Shown here: positions 16,802 through 27,046 of the stretch, piece after piece
Numbering within the stretch: position 1 is the first letter of the stretch
How the letters are laid out: every line of letters begins with the position of its first letter
Origin: Pseudomonas lactis
GTDB lineage: Bacteria > Pseudomonadota > Gammaproteobacteria > Pseudomonadales > Pseudomonadaceae
Direction of reading: 5' to 3'
Assembly (NCBI RefSeq): GCF_001439845.1
Contig: NZ_JYLO01000005.1
Span: 367,503 to 431,502 of the forward strand
Length of the DNA stretch: 64,000 nucleotides
The notes under the pieces: model-generated
Told to the model about the DNA's origin: nothing
The model's database searches: none
What the model saw: the letters and a program-made list of their open reading frames with translations, nothing else
Made by a program: the position numbers and the translations under genes

Positions 16802-18649
16802 TCACTCGTCGAGGAAGGAGCGCAGATGCTCGCTTCGCGTCGGGTGGCGCAACTTGCGCAGCGCCTTGGCTTCGATCTGGCGGATCCGCTCGCGGGTCAC
16901 GTCAAACTGCTTACCGACTTCCTCAAGGGTGTGGTCGGTATTCATGTCGATGCCGAAACGCATGCGCAGTACCTTGGCTTCACGGGCAGTGAGGCCGGAC
17001 AGTACGTCGCGAGTCGCTTCTTTCAAGCTCTCAACAGTGGCGACATCGATTGGCGACTGCATGGTCGAGTCTTCGATGAAGTCACCCAGATGGGAGTCTT
17101 CGTCATCACCAATCGGCGTTTCCATGGAGATCGGCTCTTTAGCGATCTTCAATACCTTACGGATTTTATCCTCAGGCATTTCCATGCGTTCGCCCAGCTC
17201 TTCCGGGGTCGGTTCGCGACCCATTTCCTGCAACATCTGCCGGGAAATACGGTTGAGCTTGTTGATGGTCTCGATCATGTGCACCGGAATACGGATGGTG
17301 CGGGCCTGGTCGGCGATCGAGCGAGTGATCGCCTGACGGATCCACCAGGTGGCATAAGTCGAGAACTTGTAGCCGCGACGGTATTCGAACTTGTCCACCG
17401 CCTTCATCAAGCCGATGTTGCCTTCCTGGATCAGATCAAGGAATTGCAGGCCACGGTTGGTGTACTTCTTGGCGATGGAGATCACCAGACGCAAGTTCGC
17501 TTCAACCATCTCTTTCTTCGCGCGGCGGGCCTTGGCCTCACCGATCGACATGCGACGGTTGATGTCTTTGATTTCCGCAATCGTCAGGCCGGTTTCGGTC
17601 TCAAGCGCGGTCAGCTTCTGCTGGCAACGGATGATATCGGGCTGCAGGCGACCAATGGCCTCGGCGTATTTCGCCTTGCCCTTGGCCAGTGCGTCGCTCC
17701 AGCTTTCGTCAACTTCGTTGCCCGGGAACTGGCGCAGGAAATCGGTACGCGGCATGCGCGCATCACGCACACAGAGCTGCATGATTGCACGCTCTTGGGC
17801 ACGCAGACGCTCAAGAGCACTGCGAACACGCTCAACCAGGCCTTCGAACTGCTTGGGCACCAGCTTGATTGGCATGAACAGCTCAGCCAGGGCCACCAGC
17901 TCGGCAATCGCCTGCTTGTTGCCACGACCGTGCTTTTTCAGGGCCTTGCGGGTGATTTCCATTTGATCGGAAACCGCACCGAAGCGCTGGGCAGCGATAA
18001 CCGGGTCTGGACCGCTTTCGGCTTCTTCTTCGTCGTCGCTGCTTTCAGCTTCGTCGTCGTCGGTGTCGTCGTCCGCTTTTGCGGCTTTCGCATCAACAGG
18101 CGGCGGCACTTCGGCGGCAGGCGGCGCAATGCCGTCGTCCGGGTCGATATAACCGCTCAGGACGTCGGACAGGCGGCCACCTTCGGTGGTGACGCGGGTG
18201 TACTCGGAGAGAATGTGGTCAACCGTGCCAGGGAAGTGCGCAATAGCGCCCATCACTTCACGGATGCCCTCTTCGATACGCTTGGCGATTTCGATTTCGC
18301 CTTCGCGTGTCAGCAGCTCGACGGTACCCATTTCGCGCATATACATGCGCACCGGGTCTGTCGTGCGGCCGATATCGGTCTCTACTGCAGCCAGCGCGGC
18401 AGCAGCTTCCTCAGCGGCGGCCTCGTCGGTATCAGCGTCGGCCAGCATAAGGGAATCCTTATCTGGCGCGACTTCGAATACGTTGATCCCCATGTCGTTA
18501 ATCATGCGGATGATGTCTTCCACCTGCTCAGGATCTGAAATATCCTCAGGCAGGTGGTCGTTGACCTCCGCGTAAGTCAGGTAACCCTGCTCACGACCAA
18601 GAAGTATCAACTCTTTGATACGAGACTGCTGTTGCGCTTTTCCGGACAT
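16802..18649 (-). CDS. rpoD: RNA polymerase primary sigma factor RpoD (sigma-70)
   Basis: The 615-residue housekeeping sigma factor has all regions. Region 1.1 is at the N-terminus, followed by an acidic non-conserved insert near 190-215 with many Asp/Glu. Region 2 holds [20 protein letters not shown] and [17 protein letters not shown] for -10 recognition and melting. Region 4 has [20 protein letters not shown] for -35 binding. It is the last gene of the rpsU-dnaG-rpoD macromolecular synthesis unit, 67 bp after dnaG, and is followed by a strong terminator. Confidence 0.98.
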   Translation of the reverse strand: MSGKAQQQSRIKELILLGREQGYLTYAEVNDHLPEDISDPEQVEDIIRMINDMGINVFEVAPDKDSLMLADADTDEAAAEEAAAALAAVETDIGRTTDPVRMYMREMGTVELLTREGEIEIAKRIEEGIREVMGAIAHFPGTVDHILSEYTRVTTEGGRLSDVLSGYIDPDDGIAPPAAEVPPPVDAKAAKADDDTDDDEAESSDDEEEAESGPDPVIAAQRFGAVSDQMEITRKALKKHGRGNKQAIAELVALAELFMPIKLVPKQFEGLVERVRSALERLRAQERAIMQLCVRDARMPRTDFLRQFPGNEVDESWSDALAKGKAKYAEAIGRLQPDIIRCQQKLTALETETGLTIAEIKDINRRMSIGEAKARRAKKEMVEANLRLVISIAKKYTNRGLQFLDLIQEGNIGLMKAVDKFEYRRGYKFSTYATWWIRQAITRSIADQARTIRIPVHMIETINKLNRISRQMLQEMGREPTPEELGERMEMPEDKIRKVLKIAKEPISMETPIGDDEDSHLGDFIEDSTMQSPIDVATVESLKEATRDVLSGLTAREAKVLRMRFGIDMNTDHTLEEVGKQFDVTRERIRQIEAKALRKLRHPTRSEHLRSFLDE

Positions 18650-18716
18650 AACACCCTATCCACTGAAGGTCTTGGCGGGCAAAAAACAAGCCGAGGATTA
18701 TACCCGAGCTATGACC

Positions 18717-20687
18717 TCACACGCCAGCTGAGGTCGGGTTTGATGCGTAAACATTCTGTTTTAAGAGGTCGCGCATCTGTTTTGCTATCTGAATTTGCTC
18801 TTCAGCCGATAATCCCGGCTGCCTCGCTCTCTTGATAAGTTCATCGAGGGTCTGAGTGTGTTGACCCGCGGATAACCTATTAATGGTGTCTAAAAACTGT
18901 TGTTCAAGGTTGTCGCCGTCAATTAGCCACTCCTTTTCCGCCAGTGCCCGCAATAAACGGCCCTGTTCCGTGCCATGCCAGCGAGCCATCAACTGAATTG
19001 AGTTTAGCTTAGGGTTTTTCTGCACGGCTTCGATCAGTGCGATAAGCACCTGAGCGTAGGTGTTGCTCTCGTTGGCAAAGTGGTCGGCACTTTCAACCTT
19101 GCCGGCCAATTGCGGGTGGTGAATCAGTGTGCGCAGTGCAATCAGTGTGGGGGCTTCCACCGCTACGGGTGTGCGTGGCGCGTAGGCTTCATCGCGATCA
19201 CCGCGTTTGCCGTTTTTGCTCCAGGGCTTTTTGTCCCACTTCTTGCCGCCGGCGCCCGGCTTCTTCGGCGTCCATTCCTGCTGGGGCGCGAAGGCCTCCT
19301 GAGGTTGATGAAAGTCAGCGTAGTCCGGCATGGCGTCGTAATCCATGCCGGGGTCGTAGGCTGGCGGCGCATCCTGCGGGGCGCTGTGCACCAGCTGGCT
19401 TACGGCTTCGCCGCTCAAACCGGTGATCTCCAGCAGGCGCTGACGCATCAGTGTGCGCAAGTTGGCGCCCGGGACTTTATCGATCAGCGGCGCCGCGAGG
19501 GTGGCCATATGGGCCTTGCCTTCGAGGGAGCGCGGGTCGGCCTCTTCGGTCAGTTGCTGAAAAAAATAATCCGCCAGCGGCTGCGCATGTTGATTGATGC
19601 GTGCGCGGAACGCGTCGGTACCTTCCGAACGCACCAGGGTGTCCGGGTCTTCGCCTTCGGGCAGGAACAGGAAGCGAGCGCGACGCCCATCCTGCAGGCT
19701 CGGCAGCGTGGCTTCGAGCGCGCGCCAGGCGGCGTTGCGGCCAGCCTGGTCGCCGTCGAAGCAAAACAGCACGCTGGGCACGACGCGAAACAGGCGCTTC
19801 AAATGTTCTTCGCTGGTGGCGGTGCCGAGGGTGGCGACCGCGTTGCGCAGGCCTTGTTGGGCGAGGGCGATCACGTCCATATAGCCTTCAACCACAATGA
19901 TCTCGTCGAGGTTGCGGTTGTTCTTGCGCGCTTCGAACAGGCCGTAGAGTTCCTGGCCCTTGTGGAACACCGGGGTCTCCGGAGAGTTCAGGTACTTGGG
20001 CTTGTCGTCCCCGAGTACGCGGCCGCCAAAGGCGATGATACGGCCACGGCTGTCGCGTATCGGGAACATCACGCGGTCGCGGAAGCGGTCATAGCGCTTG
20101 CCGGTCTCGGCGTTTTCCACCAGCAGGCCGGCATCGATCATGGCCTTTTGCTGGAGGGTGTCGCTGCTCAGGTGCTTATACAGGTTGTCCCAGCCCGGCG
20201 GGGCGAAGCCGAGACCAAAATCCCGAGCGATTTCGCCGGTGAGGCCGCGCCCTTTGAGGTAATCGACAGCGGCCTTGCGCTGCGGATGGCTCTTGAGTGC
20301 CTGGCGGTAAAAGTCGGCAGCGGCGGTCAGTAGCGGGTACAGCGGCGAATCGGTGGGTTGCCGGGGTTTGTGCGGGCGACCACTTTCTTCGCGGGGCACT
20401 TCCATGCCGGCGGCTTTCGCCAGGTCCTCGACAGCCTGGGGGAAGTCCAGGTTGTCGTGGTCCATCAGGAAGCCCAGGGCGTTCCCGCCTGCGCCGCAAC
20501 CGAAGCAGTAATAAAACTGTTTGTCGGGGCTGACGCTGAACGATGGGGTTTTTTCTTTATGGAAAGGGCAGCAGGCGGTGTAGTTTTTGCCGGCTTTTTT
20601 CAGCTGTACGCGTGAGCTGACAACATCGACGATGTCGGTGCGGTTCAGAAGGTCGTCAATAAAGCTCTGGGGAATCAGCCCGGCCAT
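18717..20687 (-). CDS. dnaG: DNA primase DnaG
   Basis: The 656-residue primase lays RNA primers at the replication fork. The N-terminal CHC2 zinc-binding domain is seen as CCPFHKEKTPSF and YYCFGCGAGG (about 39-65). The Toprim core includes VVEGYMDVIALAQQG and the acidic FCFDGDQAGRNAAW (about 260-325). A Pro/Gly/Lys-rich linker near 440-500 leads to the C-terminal DnaB-interaction domain. Start MAGLIPQSFIDDLL at 20687. Confidence 0.98.
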   Translation of the reverse strand: MAGLIPQSFIDDLLNRTDIVDVVSSRVQLKKAGKNYTACCPFHKEKTPSFSVSPDKQFYYCFGCGAGGNALGFLMDHDNLDFPQAVEDLAKAAGMEVPREESGRPHKPRQPTDSPLYPLLTAAADFYRQALKSHPQRKAAVDYLKGRGLTGEIARDFGLGFAPPGWDNLYKHLSSDTLQQKAMIDAGLLVENAETGKRYDRFRDRVMFPIRDSRGRIIAFGGRVLGDDKPKYLNSPETPVFHKGQELYGLFEARKNNRNLDEIIVVEGYMDVIALAQQGLRNAVATLGTATSEEHLKRLFRVVPSVLFCFDGDQAGRNAAWRALEATLPSLQDGRRARFLFLPEGEDPDTLVRSEGTDAFRARINQHAQPLADYFFQQLTEEADPRSLEGKAHMATLAAPLIDKVPGANLRTLMRQRLLEITGLSGEAVSQLVHSAPQDAPPAYDPGMDYDAMPDYADFHQPQEAFAPQQEWTPKKPGAGGKKWDKKPWSKNGKRGDRDEAYAPRTPVAVEAPTLIALRTLIHHPQLAGKVESADHFANESNTYAQVLIALIEAVQKNPKLNSIQLMARWHGTEQGRLLRALAEKEWLIDGDNLEQQFLDTINRLSAGQHTQTLDELIKRARQPGLSAEEQIQIAKQMRDLLKQNVYASNPTSAGV

Positions 20688-21076
20688 GGCGTTCTCGTCA
20701 TCACTGCGTGTAAATGAGGGCCCGTGACGTGTTCAAGCGCACGTATGGCGTGCTTGATCATCATCGTCTGCATGGGTCATCAGGAAGTGTATCTGCCGAA
20801 TATTCACTGAGGGTAGTTTCTGATCAGTCTTCGGCATGGAAATGTTGCCCGGGCGTCCGGTCTTGGCCAATGGCGGCCTCGGAAACGCATCGATGGGCAC
20901 AGCCGACACGGTTGATCGTCTGTTTGAAGAATAGGTGTGCTCGTCAGTAGCCTTGTTAGGCTCGTCAGAAGAGACGTGCACCGCTGGCAAAAGAGCCAGC
21001 CCTGACGTGTGAAGCAGTGTCTCGGTCGCGTGTGCGGCGTCGACGGTGAAGCATCAAGCGATATCCGCAAATGCCA
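20688..21076. other. rpsU-dnaG intergenic region (no gene found)
   Basis: With the terminator that follows, about 440 bp separate rpsU from dnaG, much longer than other gaps in this set. I find no convincing reading frame on either strand. Visible structures are CTGGC-N6-GCCAG at 20984-20999 and GCACG-N5-CGTGC near 20741-20755. It probably holds a dnaG promoter and mRNA processing sites, as in the E. coli macromolecular synthesis operon. The first palindrome has the CTG-N10-CAG outline of a LexA box but lacks the A/T-rich centre. Confidence 0.5.
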
Positions 21077-21104
21077 ACAGCCCGGCTGAGGGCCGGGCTT
21101 GGCA
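21077..21104 (-). terminator. Partial terminator downstream of rpsU
   Basis: AGCCCGGC-CCTCA-GCCGGGCT hairpin about 30 bp after the rpsU stop. Only a short T stretch follows, consistent with partial read-through into dnaG. Confidence 0.7.
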
Positions 21105-21129
21105 GAAGCTTGCTACGAACGTCTGTGTA

Positions 21130-21345
21130 TTAGTACAGACGAACGGCGCGGCGCTGTTCGCGCTGAACTTTCTTAGCGTGACGCTTAACAGCGGCTGCTG
21201 CTTTGCGCTTACGCTCAGAAGTTGGCTTCTCATAAAATTCGCGGCTACGAACTTCAGCCAGAACACCGGCTTTTTCGCAGGAGCGCTTGAAACGACGCAG
21301 AGCTACGTCGAAGGGTTCGTTCTCTTTTACTTTGACGGCTGGCAT
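21130..21345 (-). CDS. rpsU: 30S ribosomal protein bS21
   Basis: The 71-residue, very basic protein ([20 protein letters not shown], Arg/Lys/Ala-rich C-terminus ending RRAVRLY) is full-length bS21, needed for initiation on natural mRNAs. It heads the rpsU-dnaG-rpoD set and is divergent from tsaD, with about 200 bp between the starts. Confidence 0.98.
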
Positions 21346-21548
21346 CCAGAGCTACCTTCTTTCATTACCGGGAATCAACGTTCTCGTCGCAAAAAATTCG
21401 CGGCTGAGGTCGTCGGTTTTTAAGGGTTGCGGATGTTAACCCCTCATTGCCCGGAATGCAAAGCCTCTGATCGAAAACCGCTAGTCGGGAGGGGGAGTGG
21501 CGACTATTATGCGCGCCTTCGAATTCAGCCTCTACAAGGCGCAAACCC

Positions 21549-22574
21549 ATGCTAGTACTGGGACTTGAAACCTCCTGCGACGAAACCGGAGTCGCACTAT
21601 ACGACAGTGAACGCGGGCTTTTGGCCGATGCACTGTTCAGTCAGATCGACCTGCATCGCGCCTATGGCGGCGTGGTGCCGGAGCTTGCCAGCCGCGATCA
21701 CGTCAAGCGCATGCTGCCGCTGATCCGCCAAGTGCTGGATGAGGCCGGCTGTGTGGCAACCGAGATCGATGCCATCGCCTACACGGCAGGGCCCGGATTG
21801 GTCGGAGCCCTGCTGGTTGGGGCCTCTTGCGCCCAGGCGCTGGCCTTTGCCTGGGGCATTCCTGCCCTCGGCGTGCACCATATGGAAGGCCATTTATTGG
21901 CGCCCATGCTGGAAAAAACACCGCCAGAGTTCCCGTTCGTCGCTTTGTTGGTTTCGGGGGGGCATACGCAGCTGGTTCAGGTGGATGGGATCGGCCAATA
22001 CACGCTGTTGGGCGAGTCGCTGGACGATGCTGCCGGCGAAGCGTTCGACAAAACCGCGAAGATGATGGGGCTTAATTATCCTGGCGGTCCGGAAATCGCT
22101 CGCCTGGCTGAGAACGGCGTTGCCGGTCGCTACACCTTCCCGCGGCCGATGTGTGATCGTCCTGGCTTGATGTTCAGTTTCAGCGGCTTGAAAACCTCTG
22201 CCTTGAACACCTGGCAGCAGAGCGTCAGCGCCGGGGACGACGGCCAACAAGCCCGTTGCGACATCGCGCTGGCGTTCCAGCAGGCTGTGGTGGAGACTTT
22301 GACCATCAAGTGCAAGCGCGCCCTGAAACAGGCGGGCATGAAGCGGCTGGTGATCGCAGGTGGCGTCAGTGCCAACAAGGCGTTGCGCAGTTCCCTGGAA
22401 AAGATGCTCGGCGACATGAATGGCAATGTGTTCTACGCACGCCCTGAGTTCTGCACTGACAACGGCGCGATGATCGCCTACGCCGGTTGCCAGCGCTTGC
22501 AGGCCGGGCAGCACGAAAGCCTGGCGATCAGCGTGCAGGCGCGCTGGCCGATGGAACAATTGCCGCCGTTGTAA
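21549..22574 (+). CDS. tsaD: tRNA N6-threonylcarbamoyladenosine transferase TsaD
   Basis: TsaD transfers the threonylcarbamoyl group to A37 of ANN-decoding tRNAs with TsaB and TsaE. The 341-residue ASKHA-fold protein starts [18 protein letters not shown]. The metal-binding HMEGH motif is at about 109-113, and GGHTQLV and VSANKALR segments are present. It is divergent from rpsU, a classic pairing in gammaproteobacteria. Confidence 0.97.
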   Translation: MLVLGLETSCDETGVALYDSERGLLADALFSQIDLHRAYGGVVPELASRDHVKRMLPLIRQVLDEAGCVATEIDAIAYTAGPGLVGALLVGASCAQALAFAWGIPALGVHHMEGHLLAPMLEKTPPEFPFVALLVSGGHTQLVQVDGIGQYTLLGESLDDAAGEAFDKTAKMMGLNYPGGPEIARLAENGVAGRYTFPRPMCDRPGLMFSFSGLKTSALNTWQQSVSAGDDGQQARCDIALAFQQAVVETLTIKCKRALKQAGMKRLVIAGGVSANKALRSSLEKMLGDMNGNVFYARPEFCTDNGAMIAYAGCQRLQAGQHESLAISVQARWPMEQLPPL

Positions 22575-22605
22575 GGTTCAAGGGCGCCGGGCCCAGGCGG
22601 GGTAT

Positions 22606-23175
22606 TTAAAAATGCCGTTCGCGCCCGGCAAACAGGTCGCGTAGATTGCCGCGGTGACGCCAGACGATCAGCAGTGTCAGTACGCTCATCGGCACCAGTG
22701 CTTGCGGTTCCTGCCAGGCCAGCAGCGGTAGGGTCAGTGGCGTAGCAATCAGCGCGGCCAGCGAGCTGGTGCGGGTCAGGTAGAACGTCAGTAGCCAGGC
22801 GAGCATGGCCAGTAACGCCGCAGGGGGGTAAATGCCCAGCAGCATGCCGGCCGCCGTGGCGACGCCCTTGCCGCCGCGAAAGCGGAAGTACAACGGGAAC
22901 AGGTGGCCCAAGACGGCACATAGGCCCACCCAGGCTTGCTGTTGCAAGCTAAGGCCGACGAGGCTGGCGATCAGCACGGGCAGCAGGCCCTTGCACAGGT
23001 CGCCCAGCAAGGTCAGGACGGCGAGTTTCTTGCCGGCCAGGCGCAACATATTGGTGGCGCCGGCATTGCCTGAGCCACTCATTCGCGGGTCGGGATTTCC
23101 CGTCAAGCGGCTGAGCAAAATGGCGAAGGACAGCGAGCCGAGCAGGTAGGCGAAAATCGCCAGTGACCAAAACAT
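22606..23175 (-). CDS. plsY: Glycerol-3-phosphate acyltransferase PlsY
   Basis: PlsY uses acyl-phosphate to acylate glycerol-3-phosphate, the first step of phospholipid synthesis. The 189-residue integral membrane protein shows the three conserved loops: [13 protein letters not shown], the GH-containing [20 protein letters not shown], and a C-terminal [10 protein letters not shown]. Several hydrophobic helices lie between them. It converges with tsaD (31 bp apart) and is divergent from folB. Confidence 0.97.
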   Translation of the reverse strand: MFWSLAIFAYLLGSLSFAILLSRLTGNPDPRMSGSGNAGATNMLRLAGKKLAVLTLLGDLCKGLLPVLIASLVGLSLQQQAWVGLCAVLGHLFPLYFRFRGGKGVATAAGMLLGIYPPAALLAMLAWLLTFYLTRTSSLAALIATPLTLPLLAWQEPQALVPMSVLTLLIVWRHRGNLRDLFAGRERHF

Positions 23176-23249
23176 GCTAACTATTCCGGGCGAGGACGCC
23201 CTGATTCTAACGGGGCATCGCGCCCTTGTCGTGCTGCGGAGAAAAGTGC

Positions 23250-23603
23250 TTGGACAGAGTGTTTATCGAAGGCCTGGAAGTCGACACCGTGATCGGGGCT
23301 TACGACTGGGAGCGCGGAATCCGGCAATGCCTGCGCCTGGACCTGAGCTTCGCCTGGGATAATCGCCCAGCCGCGGCCGGTGATGACCTGACCCTGGCAC
23401 TGGATTACGCCAGGGTGTCTGCGCGTATCCAGGCCTTTGCCGAGCAGTCCCAGTACCAGTTGGTGGAAACCTTTGCCGAGCGCCTGGCCGAAGCGCTGAT
23501 GAGTGAATTCCAGATTCCCTGGCTGCACCTCAAGTTGACCAAGCCCGGCGCGGTACCGGCTGCCAAGGGCGTGGGCGTGGAGATCGAGCGCGGATGTCGT
23601 TGA
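23250..23603 (+). CDS. folB: Dihydroneopterin aldolase FolB
   Basis: FolB cleaves (or epimerises) 7,8-dihydroneopterin in folate synthesis. The TTG at 23250 gives [20 protein letters not shown] and 117 residues, the normal size, with GGAG about 9 bp upstream; the open frame begins earlier at 23226 but adds unconserved residues. It overlaps folK by 10 bp. Confidence 0.93.
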   Translation: MDRVFIEGLEVDTVIGAYDWERGIRQCLRLDLSFAWDNRPAAAGDDLTLALDYARVSARIQAFAEQSQYQLVETFAERLAEALMSEFQIPWLHLKLTKPGAVPAAKGVGVEIERGCR

Positions 23604-24112
23604 CTCAGGTTTACCTCGGGCTTGGCAGCAATATCGAGCGCGAGGCTCGTTTATGCGCCGGCTTGGATGCGTTGGCGGGCTTTTTGACGGATATGCGCTG
23701 TTCAGCGGTGTTCGAAAGCCAGCCGGTGGGTATCAAGAGCGGGCCGTTTTTCAATCTGGTGGTGTCGGCTTATACCGACCTGCCGTTGATGGAATTGGAT
23801 CGCCGCTTGAAATCCATCGAGGCCGACAATGGCCGCTACGCGCCCGACCGCAAAGGCCTGCCGCTGGATATCGATGTGTTGTTGTATGGCGATCTGGTGG
23901 GCGATTTTGATGGCTTGGTCCTGCCGCGAGCCGAAATTCTGAAAAACGCCTTTGTGTTGTGGCCGCTGTCGATGATGGCGCCGCAGCGTATGCATCCTGA
24001 GGCCGGCAAGACGATGGCCCAGTTGTGGCGAGACGCGCAGATTGATCAGGTGCTGGCACCTGTGGCGTTCGAGTGGCAGGGGCAGCCACTCACGCCGCTA
24101 GCTCTTTTGTAG
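23594..24112 (+). CDS. folK: 2-amino-4-hydroxy-6-hydroxymethyldihydropteridine pyrophosphokinase FolK
   Basis: FolK adds pyrophosphate to 6-hydroxymethyl-dihydropterin, the next folate step after FolB. The 172-residue protein has VYLGLGSNIEREARL at the start, the substrate-binding FFNLVVSAYTD, and the catalytic KGLPLDIDVLLYG (the usual R-x-L-D-I/L-D motif with K-G-L-P-L-D-I-D). The stop codon TAG 24110-24112 lies inside the left arm of a REPIN, so the last residues may have been set by that insertion. Confidence 0.92.
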   Translation: MSLTQVYLGLGSNIEREARLCAGLDALAGFLTDMRCSAVFESQPVGIKSGPFFNLVVSAYTDLPLMELDRRLKSIEADNGRYAPDRKGLPLDIDVLLYGDLVGDFDGLVLPRAEILKNAFVLWPLSMMAPQRMHPEAGKTMAQLWRDAQIDQVLAPVAFEWQGQPLTPLALL

Positions 24113-24188
24113 GCGCCGAGCTTGCTCGCGAAAAACCTGAGGGCGCTGCGTCATCGTTGAGGTTCTTCGCGAGCAAGCTCGCTCCTAC
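24109..24188. repeat. REPIN (paired REP arms) between folK and cca
   Basis: Left arm GTAGGCGCCGAGCTTGCTCG begins at 24109 and the inverted right arm GCGAGCAAGCTCGCTCCTAC ends at 24188. The ~35-bp centre is unrelated. It carries the core GCGAGCTTGCTCGCG typical of Pseudomonas REPs. Both terminal GTAG sequences provide TAG stop codons to the flanking convergent genes. Confidence 0.88.
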
Positions 24189-25417
24189 GGGGGCTTTTGC
24201 TGTTCCTTGTAGGCTTTCAATGCGTTTAGTCGTTCGCGCTTGAGCGCCTCGCCCAGTTCGGGGCCTTTGAAGCCTTTTTCCAGCAGTGGCGCTACCGGCA
24301 CTTCGCGTGCGGCCTTTGCCGCTGCGCGCAAATAATCGGCCTGTGGATAACTGCGTTGCTCAAAACCCTGGCGGCCCCGAGCGTCCATTTCGCAGGCCGC
24401 CACGAACTCTTCAAAGCGTTGCGGCCGACGGTACACGTCGAAGCTTTGCAGCAACTCCAGCAATGTCGAGGCCTTGAGCTCCAGCGCACGATGCCCATGG
24501 GTATGATATTGCCCCACCAGCAGGGCCAACTCCTGGCAATCCTTCGGCACCTTGAAACGCTCGTTCACCGCTTTGATCAGCTTCAGGCCGCGTTGCTCGT
24601 GGGCAATATGCTGCGGCAACTTATCCACAGGCGTCAGGCCTTTGCCCAAATCATGCAGCAGGCAGGCCCAGCGCACGCTCAGCGGTTGCTTGTGCAGGGC
24701 GGCCTGCTCCAGCACGCTCAAGGTGTGCACGCCGGTGTCTATTTCCGGGTGATGCGCTGCGGGCTGCGGCACGCCGAACAGCGCATTCACTTCCGGCATC
24801 AAGGTTTTCAGCGCGTCGCAGTCACGCAGCACTTGGATGAATACCTGGGGTTGAGCTTCCATCAGCGCCCGTGAGATTTCCTTCCAGCTGCGCTCGGGGG
24901 TAAGGGCCTCCAGCTCGCCGGACTCACTGAGTTGGCGCATTAACGCCAGGGTCTCAGGGGCGACTGTGAAGCCCAGAGGCGCATAGCGCGCGGCGAAGCG
25001 TGCAACGCGCAAGACGCGGAGGGGATCTTCGGCGAACGCGGGAGAAACATGCCGCAAAATACGCGCTTCAAGGTCGCGTTGGCCGTGGTAAGGGTCAGTC
25101 AGATTACCTTCGTCGTCCTCCGCCATGGCATTGATGGTCAGGTCACGCCGGATCAGGTCTTCTTCCAGCGTAACGTCGGGGCTCGCATGGAATATAAAGC
25201 CGCCGTAACCCCGGCCATTCTTGCGTTCGGTGCGAGCGAGGGCGTATTCGTCACCGTTCTTCGGGTCGAGAAATACCGGGAAATCAGCGCCCACCGGTTT
25301 ATAACCTTTGGCGAGCATCTCTTCGGCCGTCGCGCCAACGACGACGCGGTCTATATCGGTGACCTCGATGCCCAGAAGGCGATCACGTACGGCGCCGCCG
25401 ACTTTGTAGATTTTCAT
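24185..25417 (-). CDS. cca: Multifunctional CCA-adding tRNA nucleotidyltransferase
   Basis: Cca builds or repairs the 3' CCA of tRNAs without a template. The 410-residue protein has the class II head [12 protein letters not shown] with the DIDRVVVG metal site (about 5-28), [10 protein letters not shown] and the [12 protein letters not shown] neck. An HD domain with [11 protein letters not shown] near 225-236 gives predicted phosphatase/2',3'-cyclic phosphodiesterase activity, as in enterobacterial Cca. The stop codon falls in the right arm of the adjacent REPIN. Confidence 0.96.
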   Translation of the reverse strand: MKIYKVGGAVRDRLLGIEVTDIDRVVVGATAEEMLAKGYKPVGADFPVFLDPKNGDEYALARTERKNGRGYGGFIFHASPDVTLEEDLIRRDLTINAMAEDDEGNLTDPYHGQRDLEARILRHVSPAFAEDPLRVLRVARFAARYAPLGFTVAPETLALMRQLSESGELEALTPERSWKEISRALMEAQPQVFIQVLRDCDALKTLMPEVNALFGVPQPAAHHPEIDTGVHTLSVLEQAALHKQPLSVRWACLLHDLGKGLTPVDKLPQHIAHEQRGLKLIKAVNERFKVPKDCQELALLVGQYHTHGHRALELKASTLLELLQSFDVYRRPQRFEEFVAACEMDARGRQGFEQRSYPQADYLRAAAKAAREVPVAPLLEKGFKGPELGEALKRERLNALKAYKEQQKPP

Positions 25418-25480
25418 GAAAAAGCCTCCATTAGCGGCACAGGATAACGCCTGAGCCTGGCCAATGGAGGCTTTGCTGTT

Positions 25481-27046
25481 TCAGAGATGAACGACGGCCA
25501 TGTCCAAGCGGCCGTAGTCGTTGTCGTTATGATCGCTGCGCGGTGGCACATGGTGGGTTTTCATCACCTGGTCGCCCTGCAGGGTTTCCAGATGAATATC
25601 AAAACCCCAGAGCCGATGCAGGTGCTTGAGCACTTCCTCGGTGGATTCGCCCAAGGGTTTGCGGTCGTGCTGCTGGTGACGCAGGGTCAGCGAACGGTCG
25701 CCACGCACGTCGATGCTGTAGATCTGCACGTTAGGCTCGCGGTTACCCAGGTTGTATTGCGCGGCCAGGGTTTCGCGAATGATGCGGTAGCCGGGTTCGT
25801 CGTGGATGGCAGGCACCACCAGGTCATCCTTGAGGTCGTCGTCCAGGATGCTGAACAGCTTGAGGTCGCGAATCACCTGGGGCGACAGGTACTGCAGGAT
25901 AAAACTCTCATCCTTGAAGCTGCTCATCGCGAACTTGATGGTCGATAGCCAGTCGCTGCCGGCGATTTCCGGGAACCAGCGGCGGTCTTCCTCTGTGGGG
26001 TGCTCGCACATACGGCGAATATCGCGATACATGGCAAAACCCAGCGCATAGGGGTTGATGCCGTTGTAATACGGGCTATCGAAGCCTGGTTGGAAGACCA
26101 CGCTGGTGTGGGACGTGAGGAACTCCATCATAAAGCCGTCAGTGACCAGGCCTTCGTCGTACAGGTCGTTCATCAGGGTGTAATGCCAGAAGGTAGCCCA
26201 GCCTTCGTTCATCACCTGGGTTTGGCGCTGGGGATAAAAATATTGCGCGATCTTGCGTACGATGCGCACGATTTCACGCTGCCAGGGTTCCAGCAGCGGT
26301 GCGTGTTTTTCCAGGAAGTACAGGATGTTTTCCTGCGGTTCGGCGGGGAAGCGTGCATTGTCCTTGTCGCTGTTCTTGTCGGCGCGCTTGGGGATGGTGC
26401 GCCACAGGTCGTTGATCTGTTTCTGCAGGTGCTCCTCGCGTTCCTTCTGGCGCAGGCGCTCCTCTTCGGCAGAAATAGGATAGGGGCGCTTATAGCGATC
26501 GACCCCGTAATTCATCAGCGCATGGCAGGAGTCCAACAGGTCTTCCACCGCATCGATACCGTGGCGCTCCTCGCACTGCATGATGTATTGCTTGGCGAAC
26601 ACCAGGTAATCGATGATCGAACTGGCATCGGTCCAGGTGCGAAACAGGTAATTGCCCTTGAAGAAACTGTTATGCCCATAGCAGGCATGGGCCACTACCA
26701 GCGCCTGCATGCAGATGGTGTTTTCTTCCATCAGGTACGCGATGCACGGGTCGGAGTTGATCACGATCTCGTAGGCCAGGCCCATCTGGCCCCGGGTGTA
26801 GGACTTCTCGGTACTGAGGAAGTGTTTCCCGTAGGACCAATGGTGATAGCCCAGGGGCATGCCCACCGAGGCATAGGCATCCATCATCTGTTCAGCGGTG
26901 ATGACTTCTATCTGGTTGGGGTAGGTGTCCAGGGCATAACCCGCCGCGATACGGCTGATTTCCCGGTCATAGGCCTGGATCAGTTCAAAGGTCCACTCGG
27001 AGCCGGTGGAAATGGGTTGGCGCTTGTTCTCTTTTTTGGCGGTCAT
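25481..27046 (-). CDS. SpoVR family protein (YcgB-like)
   Basis: The 521-residue protein belongs to the SpoVR/YcgB family, with conserved [13 protein letters not shown] at the start, [20 protein letters not shown] and [14 protein letters not shown]. No biochemical function is established; in Bacillus SpoVR affects spore cortex. In gammaproteobacteria it co-occurs with prkA and yeaH in a stress-induced operon. The start codon overlaps the yeaH stop by 4 bp. Confidence 0.93.
   Translation of the reverse strand: MTAKKENKRQPISTGSEWTFELIQAYDREISRIAAGYALDTYPNQIEVITAEQMMDAYASVGMPLGYHHWSYGKHFLSTEKSYTRGQMGLAYEIVINSDPCIAYLMEENTICMQALVVAHACYGHNSFFKGNYLFRTWTDASSIIDYLVFAKQYIMQCEERHGIDAVEDLLDSCHALMNYGVDRYKRPYPISAEEERLRQKEREEHLQKQINDLWRTIPKRADKNSDKDNARFPAEPQENILYFLEKHAPLLEPWQREIVRIVRKIAQYFYPQRQTQVMNEGWATFWHYTLMNDLYDEGLVTDGFMMEFLTSHTSVVFQPGFDSPYYNGINPYALGFAMYRDIRRMCEHPTEEDRRWFPEIAGSDWLSTIKFAMSSFKDESFILQYLSPQVIRDLKLFSILDDDLKDDLVVPAIHDEPGYRIIRETLAAQYNLGNREPNVQIYSIDVRGDRSLTLRHQQHDRKPLGESTEEVLKHLHRLWGFDIHLETLQGDQVMKTHHVPPRSDHNDNDYGRLDMAVVHL

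Noticed and set aside
16826..18538. 570-residue reading frame antisense to rpoD
   Set aside because: Long antisense frames arise in GC-rich genes with strong third-position bias; rpoD on the other strand is unmistakable.
19080..20333. 417-residue frame antisense to dnaG, and similar ones opposite lptD, the aminotransferase gene and rmcA
   Set aside because: All are shadows of conserved genes; composition is Arg/Gly/Val-rich with no family resemblance.
20984..20999. LexA box in the rpsU-dnaG spacer
   Set aside because: Only CTG and CAG ends match; the centre is not the A/T-rich alternating sequence of known LexA sites.
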